A program made the translations under genes and the position numbers. Below are positions 19,594 to 28,874 of a stretch of 64,000 nucleotides of DNA, in pieces. Source of the DNA: Aromatoleum toluvorans (GTDB taxonomy: Bacteria > Pseudomonadota > Gammaproteobacteria > Burkholderiales > Rhodocyclaceae); assembly GCF_012910905.1 (NCBI RefSeq), contig NZ_WTVN01000005.1, positions 100,116 to 164,115 on the forward strand, read 5' to 3'. The notes beneath the pieces were generated by a model that did no database searches, was not told the origin of the DNA, and saw nothing but the letters and a program-made list of their open reading frames with translations. Positions within the stretch are counted from its first letter, which is position 1. The number at the start of each line of letters is the position of its first letter.

Positions 19594-19727
19594 TCCATAT
19601 CCCCCTGGTTCTGATTATTCGCCGGGCCGGTGGGACGCACACGGCGCAGCGGCCTTCGATGTTGGCTTTACTTTTTTAGTATGCCTGCGTGGCGACGGGG
19701 ATGTGACATCTGCGTTCGCTGTGATCC

Positions 19728-19916
19728 GGCCGGAGCGGGGGCAGAGTGCAGGCCTGAAGGTCGTGGCCTGCGGCTGCCCTCGGTCGGCGTGCCCGCCGGG
19801 GCGGCGACGCAAACTCGGCCGCTGCGCGGCCTCAAACAGGCATCGCCTTGTTTCCCCGTCGGGCACTCCGCCCTCGGCACGACCCGACAGGCCCGCACTC
19901 CGCCCCCGCTCCGGCC
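19728..19916. repeat. 189-bp palindromic element with 29-bp terminal inverted repeats
   Basis: This holds most of the 369-bp gene-free stretch between the crotonase and thiolase genes. The 29-base ends are inverted copies matching at 27 of 29 positions (outer part GGCCGGAGCGGGGGC). Inside are further stems: GGCCGC/GCGGCC around a 3-base loop (about 19817-19831) and AAACAGGC/GCCTTGTTT. The core, read on the minus strand, is CTGTTTGAGG...CCGAGTTTGCG, the same signature seen in the cysD-cysN elements. There is no open frame of note inside. It looks like a small non-coding mobile or REP-like element, but its class is unknown. Confidence 0.7.
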
Positions 19917-19962
19917 TCGCGTCGGGGTTTTTCGAGGGCCGTAAATTCCCGGGTCAGAATCT

Positions 19963-21162
19963 TTACACGCGCTCGAACACTCCCGCCGCCCCCATGCCGG
20001 TGCCGATGCACATCGAGATCATGCCGTAGCGCAGGTTCGCGTCACGGCGCATCGCGCTCATCAACGTCGCGGTGCGGATCGCGCCGGTGGCGCCGAGCGG
20101 ATGGCCCAGCGCGATCGCGCCGCCGAGCGGGTTGACCTTCGCGGGGTCGAGCCCGAGCTGCCCGATCACCGCGAGCGCCTGTGCGGCGAAGGCTTCGTTG
20201 AGCTCGATCCAGTCGAGCTCGTCCTGCGCGACACCGCCCGCAGCGAGCGCGCGCGGGATGGCCTCGACCGGGCCGATGCCCATCACCTGTGGCGGCACGC
20301 CGGCGACCGCGTAGCTGACGAAGCGCGCGATCGGCGTCACGCCGTGACGCTTGACTGCCGCCTCGCTCATCAGCAGCACCGCACCGGCGCCGTCCGACAT
20401 CTGCGAGCTGTTGCCGGCGGTGACCGAGCCGCGCGCGGCGAACACCGGCTTGAGCTTCGCGAGCGCTTCCAGCGAGGCGTCCGCGCGCGGCCCCTCGTCG
20501 GTGTCGGCGACGTGCTCGATGACGCGCACCACACCGCCCTCGCCGGGCACATGGGTGCGCACGTGGTACGGCGTGATCTCGTCGCGGAAGAGGCCCGCCG
20601 CGATCGCGGCGCTGGCACGCTGGTTCGAGTGCAGCGCGAAGAGGTCCTGATCCTCGCGTCCCACCTTCCACTGCTGCGCGACCATCTCGGCGGTGAGGCC
20701 CATGCCGTAGGCGATGCCGATGTTCTCGTGCCTGGCGAACACGGCCGGGTTGAGGCTCACCTTGTTGCCCATGATCTGCGGCATCGCGCTCATCGACTCG
20801 GTGCCCGCCGCGATCATCACGTCGGCCTCGCCGAGCCGGATGCGCGCCGCGGCGTCCGCGACCGCCTGCAGGCCGGAGGCGCAGAAGCGGTTGATCGTGA
20901 TCCCCGGCACGGTGTCCGGCAGGCCCGCCAGCAGCAGGCCGATGCGCGCGACGTTCATGCCCTGCTCGGCTTCCGGCATCGCGCAGCCGACGATGACGTC
21001 GCCGATCTCCCTCGCGTCGAGCCCCGGCACCTTCGCGACCACCGCCGCCAGCACGTGCGCGAGCATGTCGTCCGGGCGCACGCTGCGGAACATGCCGTTC
21101 CTCTTGGCGACCGGCGTGCGCGTCGCGGCGACGATGTAGGCTTCCTGAATCTGTCTGCTCAT
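19963..21162 (-). CDS. fadA: Acetyl-CoA C-acyltransferase (thiolase, FadA-like)
   Basis: 399-aa thiolase that cleaves 3-ketoacyl-CoA in the last beta-oxidation step. Catalytic residues are visible: nucleophilic Cys in NRFCASGLQAVADAA, His in ALGHPLGATGA and the second Cys in SMCIGTGMGAAGVFE. It is transcribed 27 bp after the bifunctional dehydrogenase/hydratase gene, forming the classical two-gene operon that makes the trifunctional-type complex. It could also act biosynthetically, but the context argues for degradation. Confidence 0.93.
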   Translation of the reverse strand: MSRQIQEAYIVAATRTPVAKRNGMFRSVRPDDMLAHVLAAVVAKVPGLDAREIGDVIVGCAMPEAEQGMNVARIGLLLAGLPDTVPGITINRFCASGLQAVADAAARIRLGEADVMIAAGTESMSAMPQIMGNKVSLNPAVFARHENIGIAYGMGLTAEMVAQQWKVGREDQDLFALHSNQRASAAIAAGLFRDEITPYHVRTHVPGEGGVVRVIEHVADTDEGPRADASLEALAKLKPVFAARGSVTAGNSSQMSDGAGAVLLMSEAAVKRHGVTPIARFVSYAVAGVPPQVMGIGPVEAIPRALAAGGVAQDELDWIELNEAFAAQALAVIGQLGLDPAKVNPLGGAIALGHPLGATGAIRTATLMSAMRRDANLRYGMISMCIGTGMGAAGVFERV

Positions 21163-21189
21163 GTCGTTTTCCCCATCCGTTTCCGAGGG

Positions 21190-23571
21190 TTAGTTCCTGA
21201 GGGGCTTGCCGGTTTCGAGCGTGTGCGCGATGCGCTGCTGCGTCTTCTCCTGCTTCAACAGGTCGACGAAGAGCGCGCGCTCGACGTCGAGGATCCACTG
21301 CTCGGAGACGCGCGCATTGGTCTCGACCTCGCCACCGCACAAGGCGGTCGCCGCGGCCTTCGCGACCTTGTAGTCGTAGGGCGAGATGAAGCCGCCTTCG
21401 GCCATGTTCACGAGCATCAGCTCGCAGGTCGCGATGCCATTGCGGCCCGCGACGGTCACAGCGCGCTGCACCTGCGGCGGCCGGTAGCCGGATTCCGCCA
21501 GCGCGCGCGCGCGGCGGATGCCGACGTAGAGCAGCTCCTGCGGGTGGAAGACGACATCGTCCGTCGGCTTCGCGAAGCCGAGCTGCACCGCCTCCAGCGC
21601 ACTCTTCGCGACGGTCGCCATCGCGATCGTCTGGAAGCTGTTCTGGATGTACGGGAAGACGTCGCCGCCCGCGGCCTTCTGCGCTGCGTAGTGAGCCTGC
21701 AGCGCGAACTCCTTGCTGCCGCCGCCCGCCGGGATCAGGCCGACGCCCGCCTCGACGAGGCCGACGTAGCTCTCCAGCGCCAGCACGCGGTGCGCCGAAT
21801 GCATCGCGAACTCGCAGCCGCCGCCCAGCGCCATGCCCTGGATCGCCGCGACCACGGGCACCTGCGCGTGCTTGAGCGTCATCGACGCGCGCAGGAACTT
21901 CGCGACGGTGCGCTCCAGCGCGTCGAAGTGCCCGGCCTTGCAGGCCGCGACGACCTGATGCAGGTTCGCGCCGACCGCGAACGGCGCGGGATGCCACAGC
22001 ACCACGCCGTCGAGATCGCGTTCGGCACGCGCCATCGCCTCGAGCAGGCCGTCCAGCACCTCGTCGCCGATCGCATGCTGCTTCGACCTGAAGGACAGGA
22101 TGCCGATGCGCGCGTCCTGATCCGGGCGCGTCCATAGGCGCACGCCCTCGTTCTCCCATACGGTCTCGCCGCGCTCGGCAGGCGCCTCGCCCAGCACCTG
22201 CTCGGGGTAGAGCTGGCGCCGGTACACCGCCAGCGTCGAGCGCGGCTTCAGCGCCTTCGTCGTCGCCGAATACGAACCGCCCGCCTCGTGCACGCCCTTG
22301 CGCTCGAACACCCACGCCGGCAGCGGCACTTTCGCCATCGCCCGGCCGTGATCGATGTCGAGCTGGATCGCCTTGGCGATCTCGCCCCAGTCCGCCGCCT
22401 GCCAGGTCTCGAACGGCCCCTGCGACCAGCCGAAGCCCCAGCGCATCGCGAGGTCGATGTCGCGCGCGTTGTCCGCGATGTCCCCGAGATGCACGGCGCA
22501 GTAGTGGAACACGTCGCGGAACACGGCCCACAGGAATTGCGCCTCCAGCAGCTCGCTCGCCGCCAGCAGCGCGAAGCGCTCGACCGGGTCCTTCGTCTTC
22601 AGCATCGTCTCGACCGCGGGGATCACGTCGCCCGCGCTCGGGCGGTAACCCTGCGTCTTCAGGTCCAGCACCTGGATCTGCTTGCCTTCCTTGCGATAGA
22701 TGCCGGCGCGCGTCTTCTGCCCCAGCGCGCCCTGCGCGATCAACGCCTGCAGCCACTCCGGCGACTTGAAGTGCGCATGCCACGGGTCGTCGGGCAGCGT
22801 CGCCTGCATCGTGCCGATCACGTGGGCGAGCGTGTCGAGGCCGACGACGTCGGCGGTGCGGTAGGTCGCGCTCTTGGGCCGGCCGATCAGCGGCCCGGTG
22901 AGGCCGTCGACCTCGTCGAAGCCCAGCCCGAGGCGCGCCGTGTGGTGCATCACCGCGAGGATCGAGAACACGCCGACACGGTTGGCGACGAAGTTGGGCG
23001 TGTCCTTCGCGCGCACGATGGATTTCCCGAGCCGCGTCGTCAGCCAGCTCTCGAGCGCATCGAGCATCGCCGCGTCGGTGTCGCGCGTCGCGATCAGTTC
23101 GACGAGCGACATGTAACGCGGCGGGTTGAAGAAGTGGATGCCGCAGAAGCGCCCGCGCAGGGCCGCCGGCATGCCTTCGGCGAGCGCGTTGATCGACAGG
23201 CCGGAAGTGTTCGACGCGAAGATCGCATCGGGACGGATGAAAGGCGCGACCTTCGCGTAAAGGTCCACCTTCCACTCCATCTTCTCGGCGATTGCCTCGA
23301 TGATGAGGTCGCACTCGCGCAGTTTTTCGAGGTCGGCGCCGTAGTTCGCGGCGTCGATGAAGGCCGCGCGGTCCTTCGTCGCGAGCGGCGCCGGGTCCAG
23401 CTTTTTCAGCCCGGCGAGCGCCTTGTCGACGATCGCGTTCGGCTTGCCGTCCTTCGCCGGCAGGTCGAACAGCAGCACCGGCACGTCGGCGTTCGCGCAG
23501 TGGGCGGCGATCTGCGCCCCCATCACGCCCGCGCCGAGCACCGCGACCTTGCGGATGATGAAATTGCTCAT
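21190..23571 (-). CDS. 3-hydroxyacyl-CoA dehydrogenase/enoyl-CoA hydratase, dehydrogenase-first (FadN type)
   Basis: 793-aa bifunctional beta-oxidation enzyme with reversed domain order relative to E. coli FadB. The N-terminal NAD-binding 3-hydroxyacyl-CoA dehydrogenase (KVAVLGAGVMGAQIAAHCAN at about residue 8, catalytic His in GIHFFNPPRYMSLVE) comes first. A C-terminal crotonase domain follows (AIQGMALGGGCEFAMHSAHRV, VEAGVGLIPAGGGSKE). This layout matches Bacillus FadN-type proteins. The start is MSNFIIRK, with CGGAGA upstream; eight extra residues are open but lack a ribosome site. Coupled in order with the FadA-like thiolase. Confidence 0.92.
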   Translation of the reverse strand: MSNFIIRKVAVLGAGVMGAQIAAHCANADVPVLLFDLPAKDGKPNAIVDKALAGLKKLDPAPLATKDRAAFIDAANYGADLEKLRECDLIIEAIAEKMEWKVDLYAKVAPFIRPDAIFASNTSGLSINALAEGMPAALRGRFCGIHFFNPPRYMSLVELIATRDTDAAMLDALESWLTTRLGKSIVRAKDTPNFVANRVGVFSILAVMHHTARLGLGFDEVDGLTGPLIGRPKSATYRTADVVGLDTLAHVIGTMQATLPDDPWHAHFKSPEWLQALIAQGALGQKTRAGIYRKEGKQIQVLDLKTQGYRPSAGDVIPAVETMLKTKDPVERFALLAASELLEAQFLWAVFRDVFHYCAVHLGDIADNARDIDLAMRWGFGWSQGPFETWQAADWGEIAKAIQLDIDHGRAMAKVPLPAWVFERKGVHEAGGSYSATTKALKPRSTLAVYRRQLYPEQVLGEAPAERGETVWENEGVRLWTRPDQDARIGILSFRSKQHAIGDEVLDGLLEAMARAERDLDGVVLWHPAPFAVGANLHQVVAACKAGHFDALERTVAKFLRASMTLKHAQVPVVAAIQGMALGGGCEFAMHSAHRVLALESYVGLVEAGVGLIPAGGGSKEFALQAHYAAQKAAGGDVFPYIQNSFQTIAMATVAKSALEAVQLGFAKPTDDVVFHPQELLYVGIRRARALAESGYRPPQVQRAVTVAGRNGIATCELMLVNMAEGGFISPYDYKVAKAAATALCGGEVETNARVSEQWILDVERALFVDLLKQEKTQQRIAHTLETGKPLRN

Positions 23572-23721
23572 GCCAAATCTCCGGTCAATGCCCATGACAT
23601 ACCGCCGGCGCGATCGCGGCCGACGGCGAATGCTGCCTTCTTCTTTTTAGCGGATGATTGCGGCGGATGCCGCGCGAAACGGGCGGCGACCGCATGCCGC
23701 CGCCGTCCGCCGGTCAGGCGC

Positions 23722-25029
23722 TCAGAACGCCATCGAATACTGCGCGCCGAGGAGCCACACGCTGGAGTCGTATTCGCCGGTCACGCGGCCGCGGCCGTCC
23801 GCGGTCTGGTCGTTGTCGATCCTGGTCTTGGGCACGATCAGATAGGCCACGCCGAGGTCGAGCGCGTTGGTCTTGCTGAGCTTCCACTGCGCGCCGGCGC
23901 TCAGCCAGGTGCGGTTGTTGTCCGGCAGCGACACGAGGCGGCGCTCCTTGTCCTTCACCGGTGACTGGTCGTAGGCGACGCCGAACTTCAGCTTCCACGC
24001 GTCGTTGAGCAGGTAGTTCGCCCCGAGCGCGACGCGCCACGTGTCCTTGAACTCGGTGTGCAGGGTCTGGGCGGTCGAACCGCTCAGCACGCCGGAAGTC
24101 CGCACGATGTCGACCTGCTTGACGCTGCTCCAGCCGGTCCACGACAGGTCGCCGAGCATTTCCCAGCGGTTGTCGAGCTTCTGCGCGACGCTGACGATGA
24201 AGGTGTCGGGCAGTTCGACATCCGCTTCGGCCTTGACCGAACGCAGGGTCGGCGCAAGTCCCGCCGCCGGCCCCGCGATCTTGAGGTCGCCTTTCAGCGT
24301 GTGATCGATCTTCGAGCGGTACGACATGCCGACCTTCATCGACGGCGACAGGGTGAACAGCGCGCCGACGTTCCAGCCCCACGCGTCCGAATCGGCCTCC
24401 AGGGTCGCGGTTGTCGCGTTCAGGCCGGGCACGCGCGAGATGCTAGTCGGCAACACGGTGGCGACGCGCTTGTATTCGGCCTCGAAGCGCTGCCAGTTCA
24501 GGCCGGCGCCGATCGACACCTTGTCGTTCACGCGCCAGGCAACGGACGGGTTGATGTTGATCGACTTCAGATCGAACTTGACCGCCTGCGCGCGACCGAC
24601 CCAGTCGTCGTCATACTCGGTGACGAGGCCGAAGGGGGCGCCGATCCCCACGCCGAGATACAGATCCTTGTTCAGCGCCCATGACAGGTAGGCGTTGGGA
24701 ATCGCCGCCCACGAGCCCGCGTCACCTCCGCCACCGGAAGTCGGAATGCGCGGCGCGTTCAGGACGACGGAGCCCTTGTTCTCGAAGTCGAAACTCGGCC
24801 GCACCGCCGCGACACCCACCGACACTTCGCGCGCCTGCAACTGCGTCATGCCGGCCGGATTGAAGAAGATCGTGCTCGCGTTCTCGGCGACCGCAGCCGA
24901 GCCCGCATAGGCGTTGCCGATGCCGCTAGCGTTCTGTTCGAGCAGCTGGAAGCCGCCCGCCGACGCGGCGCCGGAGCCGAGCGCGAGCAGCGCGGCGGGA
25001 AGCAGGCGGGCAATCGTCGTTTTCTGCAT
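23722..25029 (-). CDS. fadL: FadL/OmpP1-family outer-membrane transporter
   Basis: 435-aa outer-membrane beta-barrel of the FadL family, which passes long-chain fatty acids and other hydrophobic compounds (including aromatics in some members) across the outer membrane. It has a signal peptide (LLPAALLALGSGAASA), then the mature N-terminus GGFQLLEQNASGIGNAYAGSAAVAENASTIFFNPAGM. That stretch is the FadL hatch with the family NPAGM motif. Barrel strands with alternating polarity continue to a terminal Phe (SMAF). The ATG nine bases downstream of GAGGAG is used. It sits between two beta-oxidation clusters, consistent with fatty-acid uptake. Confidence 0.93.
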   Translation of the reverse strand: MQKTTIARLLPAALLALGSGAASAGGFQLLEQNASGIGNAYAGSAAVAENASTIFFNPAGMTQLQAREVSVGVAAVRPSFDFENKGSVVLNAPRIPTSGGGGDAGSWAAIPNAYLSWALNKDLYLGVGIGAPFGLVTEYDDDWVGRAQAVKFDLKSININPSVAWRVNDKVSIGAGLNWQRFEAEYKRVATVLPTSISRVPGLNATTATLEADSDAWGWNVGALFTLSPSMKVGMSYRSKIDHTLKGDLKIAGPAAGLAPTLRSVKAEADVELPDTFIVSVAQKLDNRWEMLGDLSWTGWSSVKQVDIVRTSGVLSGSTAQTLHTEFKDTWRVALGANYLLNDAWKLKFGVAYDQSPVKDKERRLVSLPDNNRTWLSAGAQWKLSKTNALDLGVAYLIVPKTRIDNDQTADGRGRVTGEYDSSVWLLGAQYSMAF

Positions 25030-25160
25030 ATGTCTCATCTCCTCGGATATTGTCTGTGCAACTTCGGCGCTGCCATTTCCGGACCCGCAGCGCGGTCTTC
25101 CCGGCCATCTGCGCGGGCCCCGGCGCCGACGGGGTCGCGCGAAAATCGATCGAATGCCGC

Positions 25161-25568
25161 TCAGGCGGGTGGAACCGGCCGCTTGTGTCCCTGCTCGTCG
25201 AGCGCGACGTAGGTCAGCGTCGCCTCGGTGACCTTCACGACCACCGGGTTCACGACGTCGCGCTCGGCATACACCTCGACATCCACGGTGATCGAGGTGC
25301 GGCCGACGCCGACGACCTCGGCATAGAAACTCACCAGGTCACCGACCGATACGGGCTGCCTGAAGGCGAAGGAATTCACCGCAACCGTCGCGACCCGGCT
25401 GCGCGCGCGACGGTGGGCGGGGATTGCGCCGGCGATGTCGACCATCGACATGATCCAGCCGCCGAACACCTCGCCGGCGGGATTGAGATCGGCCGGCATC
25501 GGCATCACGCGCAGGGCCGGCTGCTTGTGCCCGGGCAGACGCACCGGCTCGGCTACGGCTTCGCTCAT
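25161..25568 (-). CDS. yciA: Acyl-CoA thioesterase, YciA-like hotdog fold
   Basis: 135-aa hotdog-fold thioesterase hydrolysing acyl-CoAs. The family pattern MPADLNPAGEVFGGWIMSMVDIAGAI (with the Asn and Asp of the active site) and VNSFAFRQPVSVGDLVSFYAEV are both clear. The start is MSEAVAEP, directly preceded by GAGGAAACTCCG; the 31 extra upstream codons run into the fadJ-like gene's end. Last gene of the TetR-FadE-FadI-FadJ cluster, 16 bp after its neighbour. Confidence 0.88.
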   Translation of the reverse strand: MSEAVAEPVRLPGHKQPALRVMPMPADLNPAGEVFGGWIMSMVDIAGAIPAHRRARSRVATVAVNSFAFRQPVSVGDLVSFYAEVVGVGRTSITVDVEVYAERDVVNPVVVKVTEATLTYVALDEQGHKRPVPPA

Positions 25569-25584
25569 CGGAGTTTCCTCATGC

Positions 25585-27588
25585 TCATCCTGCGTGGACA
25601 ACAGCGCCAGGCCGCCCGGCCGGAACCTCGCCGGACGACGTTCCCCCCACTTCCGGGGCATGATACAGCGGCCCGCCGGTGAAGGGGGCGAAGCCGGTCC
25701 CGAATATCACACCGGCATCGGCGAGATCCGCATCCGCGACCACGCTGGCGTCCACGCAGCGCCGCGCCGCCGCGACGAGCGGGGCGACGATGCGTCCGGC
25801 GAGCTCCGGCGGGACGGCCCCGGCCGCGCCCTTCTGAACCTTGCCGTCCGCCCAGCGGTAGTAGCCCTGCCCGCTCTTCCTGCCCAGATGGCCGGCCGCG
25901 ACCAGCTCCAGCAACCTGCGCGGCGGCTCCGCGCCCTCGTCGGCGAGCGCCTTGCCGGCGGCGACGGCGATGTCGAGGCCGACCGTGTCGACGAGCTCGA
26001 CCGGCCCCATCGGCATGCCGAACGCGACGAGCGCCGCATCGACCGTCTCCGGCGCGACGCCTTCCTCGACGCAGCGCAGCGCCTCCAGCATGTAGGGACC
26101 GAGCACCGCATTCACGAGGAAGCCCGGCGCGCTCTTCACCGGCAGCGGCAGCTTGTCGAGGCGCCGCACGAAGGCCGCGGCGCGGCGCAGCGCCTCGTCG
26201 TCCGATTGTTCGCCGCGCACCACTTCCACGAGCGGCATCAGCGCGACCGGGTTGAAGAAGTGGATGCCGACGAGCCGGCGCGGGTCCGTCAGTGCGCTGG
26301 CGATGTCCTCGATGCGCAGGCTCGACGTGTTCGTCGCAAGCACCGCGTCGGGTTTGGCGCGCCGCTCGATGTCGGCGAACAGCGCGCGCTTCGCGCCGAG
26401 GTTCTCGAAGATCGCCTCGATCACGAGGTCCGCACGCGCGGCGCCATGCCCTTGCGGATCGGGAATCAGGCGGTCGAGCGCAAAGCGCACCTGGCGCTTG
26501 TCGCCGCGGAACTTGCGCTCGAAGAACTTCGCCGCACGCGCGATGGCCGGCGCGATGCGCTCGACCGACTGATCCTGCAGCGTCACCGTCATGCCGGCGA
26601 AGGCGCACAGCGCGGCGATGTCGCCGCCCATCACGCCCGCGCCGACGACATGCACGTGGCGCGGCAAGAAGTCGCCGCCTTTGCCATCTTGCTTGCCGAA
26701 ACCCTTCAGGCGCTCCTGCAGGAAGAACACGCGGATGAGGTTCCTCGCGGTCGGCGAGCGGAAGATCGCCTCCAGCGAGGCCGGGTCGTCCGCGGGCACC
26801 GCGAGCGCGTTGCCGCCATGTTTCTGCCAGATGTCGAGGATCGCGTACGGCGCCGGGTAATGTTCGCGCGGCGCCTTCGCGGCGACCTGCGCGCGCGCCT
26901 TGTTCGCGACGACGGCCTTCAGCGGGCCGTTGAGGAGCTTCTGCACGAGCGGCAGCGTGCGTGCGGGCTGGCCCGACAGCACCAGCAGGCGCGCGGCGTT
27001 CTCCATCACGCGCGGCGGCACGCATTCGTCCGCGAGGCCCAGCGTCTTCGCGCGGCGCGCGTCGACGCTCTTGCCGGTGAGCATCAGGTCGAGGGCCGCC
27101 GCCGGGCCGACGACTTCGGGCAGGCGCTTCATGCCGCCCCAGCCGGGCACGATGCCGAGCATCACTTCGGGCAGCGCCAGCTTCGTCGCGGGCTCGTCGA
27201 CGACGACGCGGTAGCGGCACGCGAGCGCGAGCTCCAGCCCACCGCCGAGGCAGTGGCCGCGGACCAGCGCGAGCGTCGGGAACTTCAGGCGCGCGAGCCA
27301 GTTGAAGAGCTCCCAGCCGCGCTGCACCAAGTCGCGCGCGCCCTGCGCCGAGTCGATGTGCGTGAATTCCTCGATGTCGGCGCCGGCGACAAAACCGGCC
27401 GGCTTGGCCGATGCGATGACGAGGCCCTTGGGCGGATCGGCTTCGAGTTGCGCGAAAGCGGCGGCCAACTCGTCGAGCAGTTCGCGCGACAAGGTGTTCG
27501 TGCTCGCCCCGGCGCGGTCGAGATACAGCCACACGAGGCCATCTTCATCGCCCTTGCGGGCGAGGACGAGGTGCTTGAAATCGCTCAT
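25585..27588 (-). CDS. fadJ: Enoyl-CoA hydratase/3-hydroxyacyl-CoA dehydrogenase, hydratase-first (FadJ-like)
   Basis: 667-aa bifunctional enzyme in the E. coli FadB/FadJ order. The crotonase domain is first (residues 1-190; ADIEEF, RGHCLGGGLELALACRYRV, PEVMLGIVPGWGG with the hydratase Glu). The dehydrogenase follows (VVGAGVMGGDIAALCAFAG at about 310, NTSSLRIEDIA, GIHFFNPVALMPLVEVV). It is somewhat shorter than E. coli FadJ (714 aa). The start ATG shares one base with the thiolase stop (TGATG). Second complete bifunctional enzyme in the window. Confidence 0.92.
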   Translation of the reverse strand: MSDFKHLVLARKGDEDGLVWLYLDRAGASTNTLSRELLDELAAAFAQLEADPPKGLVIASAKPAGFVAGADIEEFTHIDSAQGARDLVQRGWELFNWLARLKFPTLALVRGHCLGGGLELALACRYRVVVDEPATKLALPEVMLGIVPGWGGMKRLPEVVGPAAALDLMLTGKSVDARRAKTLGLADECVPPRVMENAARLLVLSGQPARTLPLVQKLLNGPLKAVVANKARAQVAAKAPREHYPAPYAILDIWQKHGGNALAVPADDPASLEAIFRSPTARNLIRVFFLQERLKGFGKQDGKGGDFLPRHVHVVGAGVMGGDIAALCAFAGMTVTLQDQSVERIAPAIARAAKFFERKFRGDKRQVRFALDRLIPDPQGHGAARADLVIEAIFENLGAKRALFADIERRAKPDAVLATNTSSLRIEDIASALTDPRRLVGIHFFNPVALMPLVEVVRGEQSDDEALRRAAAFVRRLDKLPLPVKSAPGFLVNAVLGPYMLEALRCVEEGVAPETVDAALVAFGMPMGPVELVDTVGLDIAVAAGKALADEGAEPPRRLLELVAAGHLGRKSGQGYYRWADGKVQKGAAGAVPPELAGRIVAPLVAAARRCVDASVVADADLADAGVIFGTGFAPFTGGPLYHAPEVGGTSSGEVPAGRPGAVVHAG

Positions 27589-28874
27589 CACAGCGCCTCC
27601 ACCAGCATCGCGCCGCCCTGCCCGCCGCCGATGCAGATGCTGGCGACGCCGCGTTTCAGCCCTTGGCGGCGCAACACATTCAGCAGATGCAGCACGATGC
27701 GCGCACCGCTCGCGCCGACCGGGTGCCCCTGCGCGATCGCGCCGCCATCGATGTTGAGCTTCGCTTCGTCGAGGCGCCCGAAGGCATCCGGCAGCCCCAG
27801 TTCGTCGCGACAGTAGTCGGCGTCGTCCCACGCGCGCAGGCAGGCGATCACCTGCGCGGCGAAGGCCTCGTTGATCTCCCACGCGTCGATGTCGGCCAGC
27901 CCCAGGCTGTGGCGCTGCAGGATGGGAGTGACCGCATGCACGGGGCCGAGGCCCATCTGCGCCGGATCGAGGCCCGCCCACTGGCTGTCGGCGATGCGCC
28001 CGAGCGGCACGAGACCATGACGCGCGACTGCGGCTGCCGACGCCAGCACCAGCCACGCGGCGCCGTCGGTTATCTGCGAGCTGTTGCCGGCGGTCACGCG
28101 GCCGTACTTGCGGTCGAAGAAGGGTTTCAGCTTCGCGAGGTTCTCGGGCGTCGAATCCGCGCGCACGCCGTCGTCGTCCGCATACACGGCGCCGTTGCGA
28201 CCGATCAGCGGCACGAGCTCCCCCGCGCCGAAATGCCCGGCCTCGCGCGCCGCCAGCACGCGGGCGTGGCTGCGCGCGGCGAAGGCGTCCATCTCGGCGC
28301 GCGAGATGCCGAAGCGGTGGGCGAGGTTTTCCGCGGTCTGGCCCATCAGCAGGCCGACCACGGGGTCGGTGAGGCCCTTCATGATGCCGATCACCGGCGC
28401 GAGATAGCCCGGCCGGAAGCGGCGCAGCGCGGCGACCTTGTCGGCGACGGTCCTGGTCGCATACCAGTCCGACAGCCAGCGCACCATTGCGTCCGAGAGC
28501 AGCAACGGCGCACGCGACAGCGCATCGACGCCGCCCGCGAGCACCAGCTCCGAGCGCCCCGCGCGGATGTTCATGATCGCCGAATCCAGCGCCTGCATGC
28601 CGGAAGCGCAGTTCCTCATCACGGTCCAGCCCGGCACCTTCTGCCCGCAGCCCATGCGCAGCGCGACGACGCGGCCGATGTTGACTTCGTCGGGCGACGG
28701 GCTCGCGCAGCCGAGGATCACCTCGTCGAGCGCGTCCGGCGCGAAGCGCTGGCGCACGAGCAGCGCCGCACCCGCGGCGGTCGCGAGGTCGGCGGCCGCG
28801 AACGGCCCCGGCGTGTTGCGCGACTTGAGGAAGGGCGTGCGCGCGCCGTCGATGATGTAGACGTCTCTCGTCAT
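27588..28874 (-). CDS. fadI: Acetyl-CoA acyltransferase (thiolase, FadI-like)
   Basis: 428-aa thiolase of the longer FadI class. Catalytic Cys in MRNCASGMQALDSAI, His in AQGHPVGASGARI, C-terminal Cys in SICIGGGQGGAM. Partner of the FadJ-like enzyme, to which it is joined by TGATG; its own start overlaps the fadE stop by ATGA. The set thus appears to be one translationally coupled unit for beta-oxidation. Confidence 0.93.
   Translation of the reverse strand: MTRDVYIIDGARTPFLKSRNTPGPFAAADLATAAGAALLVRQRFAPDALDEVILGCASPSPDEVNIGRVVALRMGCGQKVPGWTVMRNCASGMQALDSAIMNIRAGRSELVLAGGVDALSRAPLLLSDAMVRWLSDWYATRTVADKVAALRRFRPGYLAPVIGIMKGLTDPVVGLLMGQTAENLAHRFGISRAEMDAFAARSHARVLAAREAGHFGAGELVPLIGRNGAVYADDDGVRADSTPENLAKLKPFFDRKYGRVTAGNSSQITDGAAWLVLASAAAVARHGLVPLGRIADSQWAGLDPAQMGLGPVHAVTPILQRHSLGLADIDAWEINEAFAAQVIACLRAWDDADYCRDELGLPDAFGRLDEAKLNIDGGAIAQGHPVGASGARIVLHLLNVLRRQGLKRGVASICIGGGQGGAMLVEAL

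Noticed and set aside
20042..23314. 1090-codon minus-strand frame under the thiolase and FadN-type genes
   Set aside because: Same strand but shifted frame of two clear enzymes; Arg/Gly/Ala-rich shadow.
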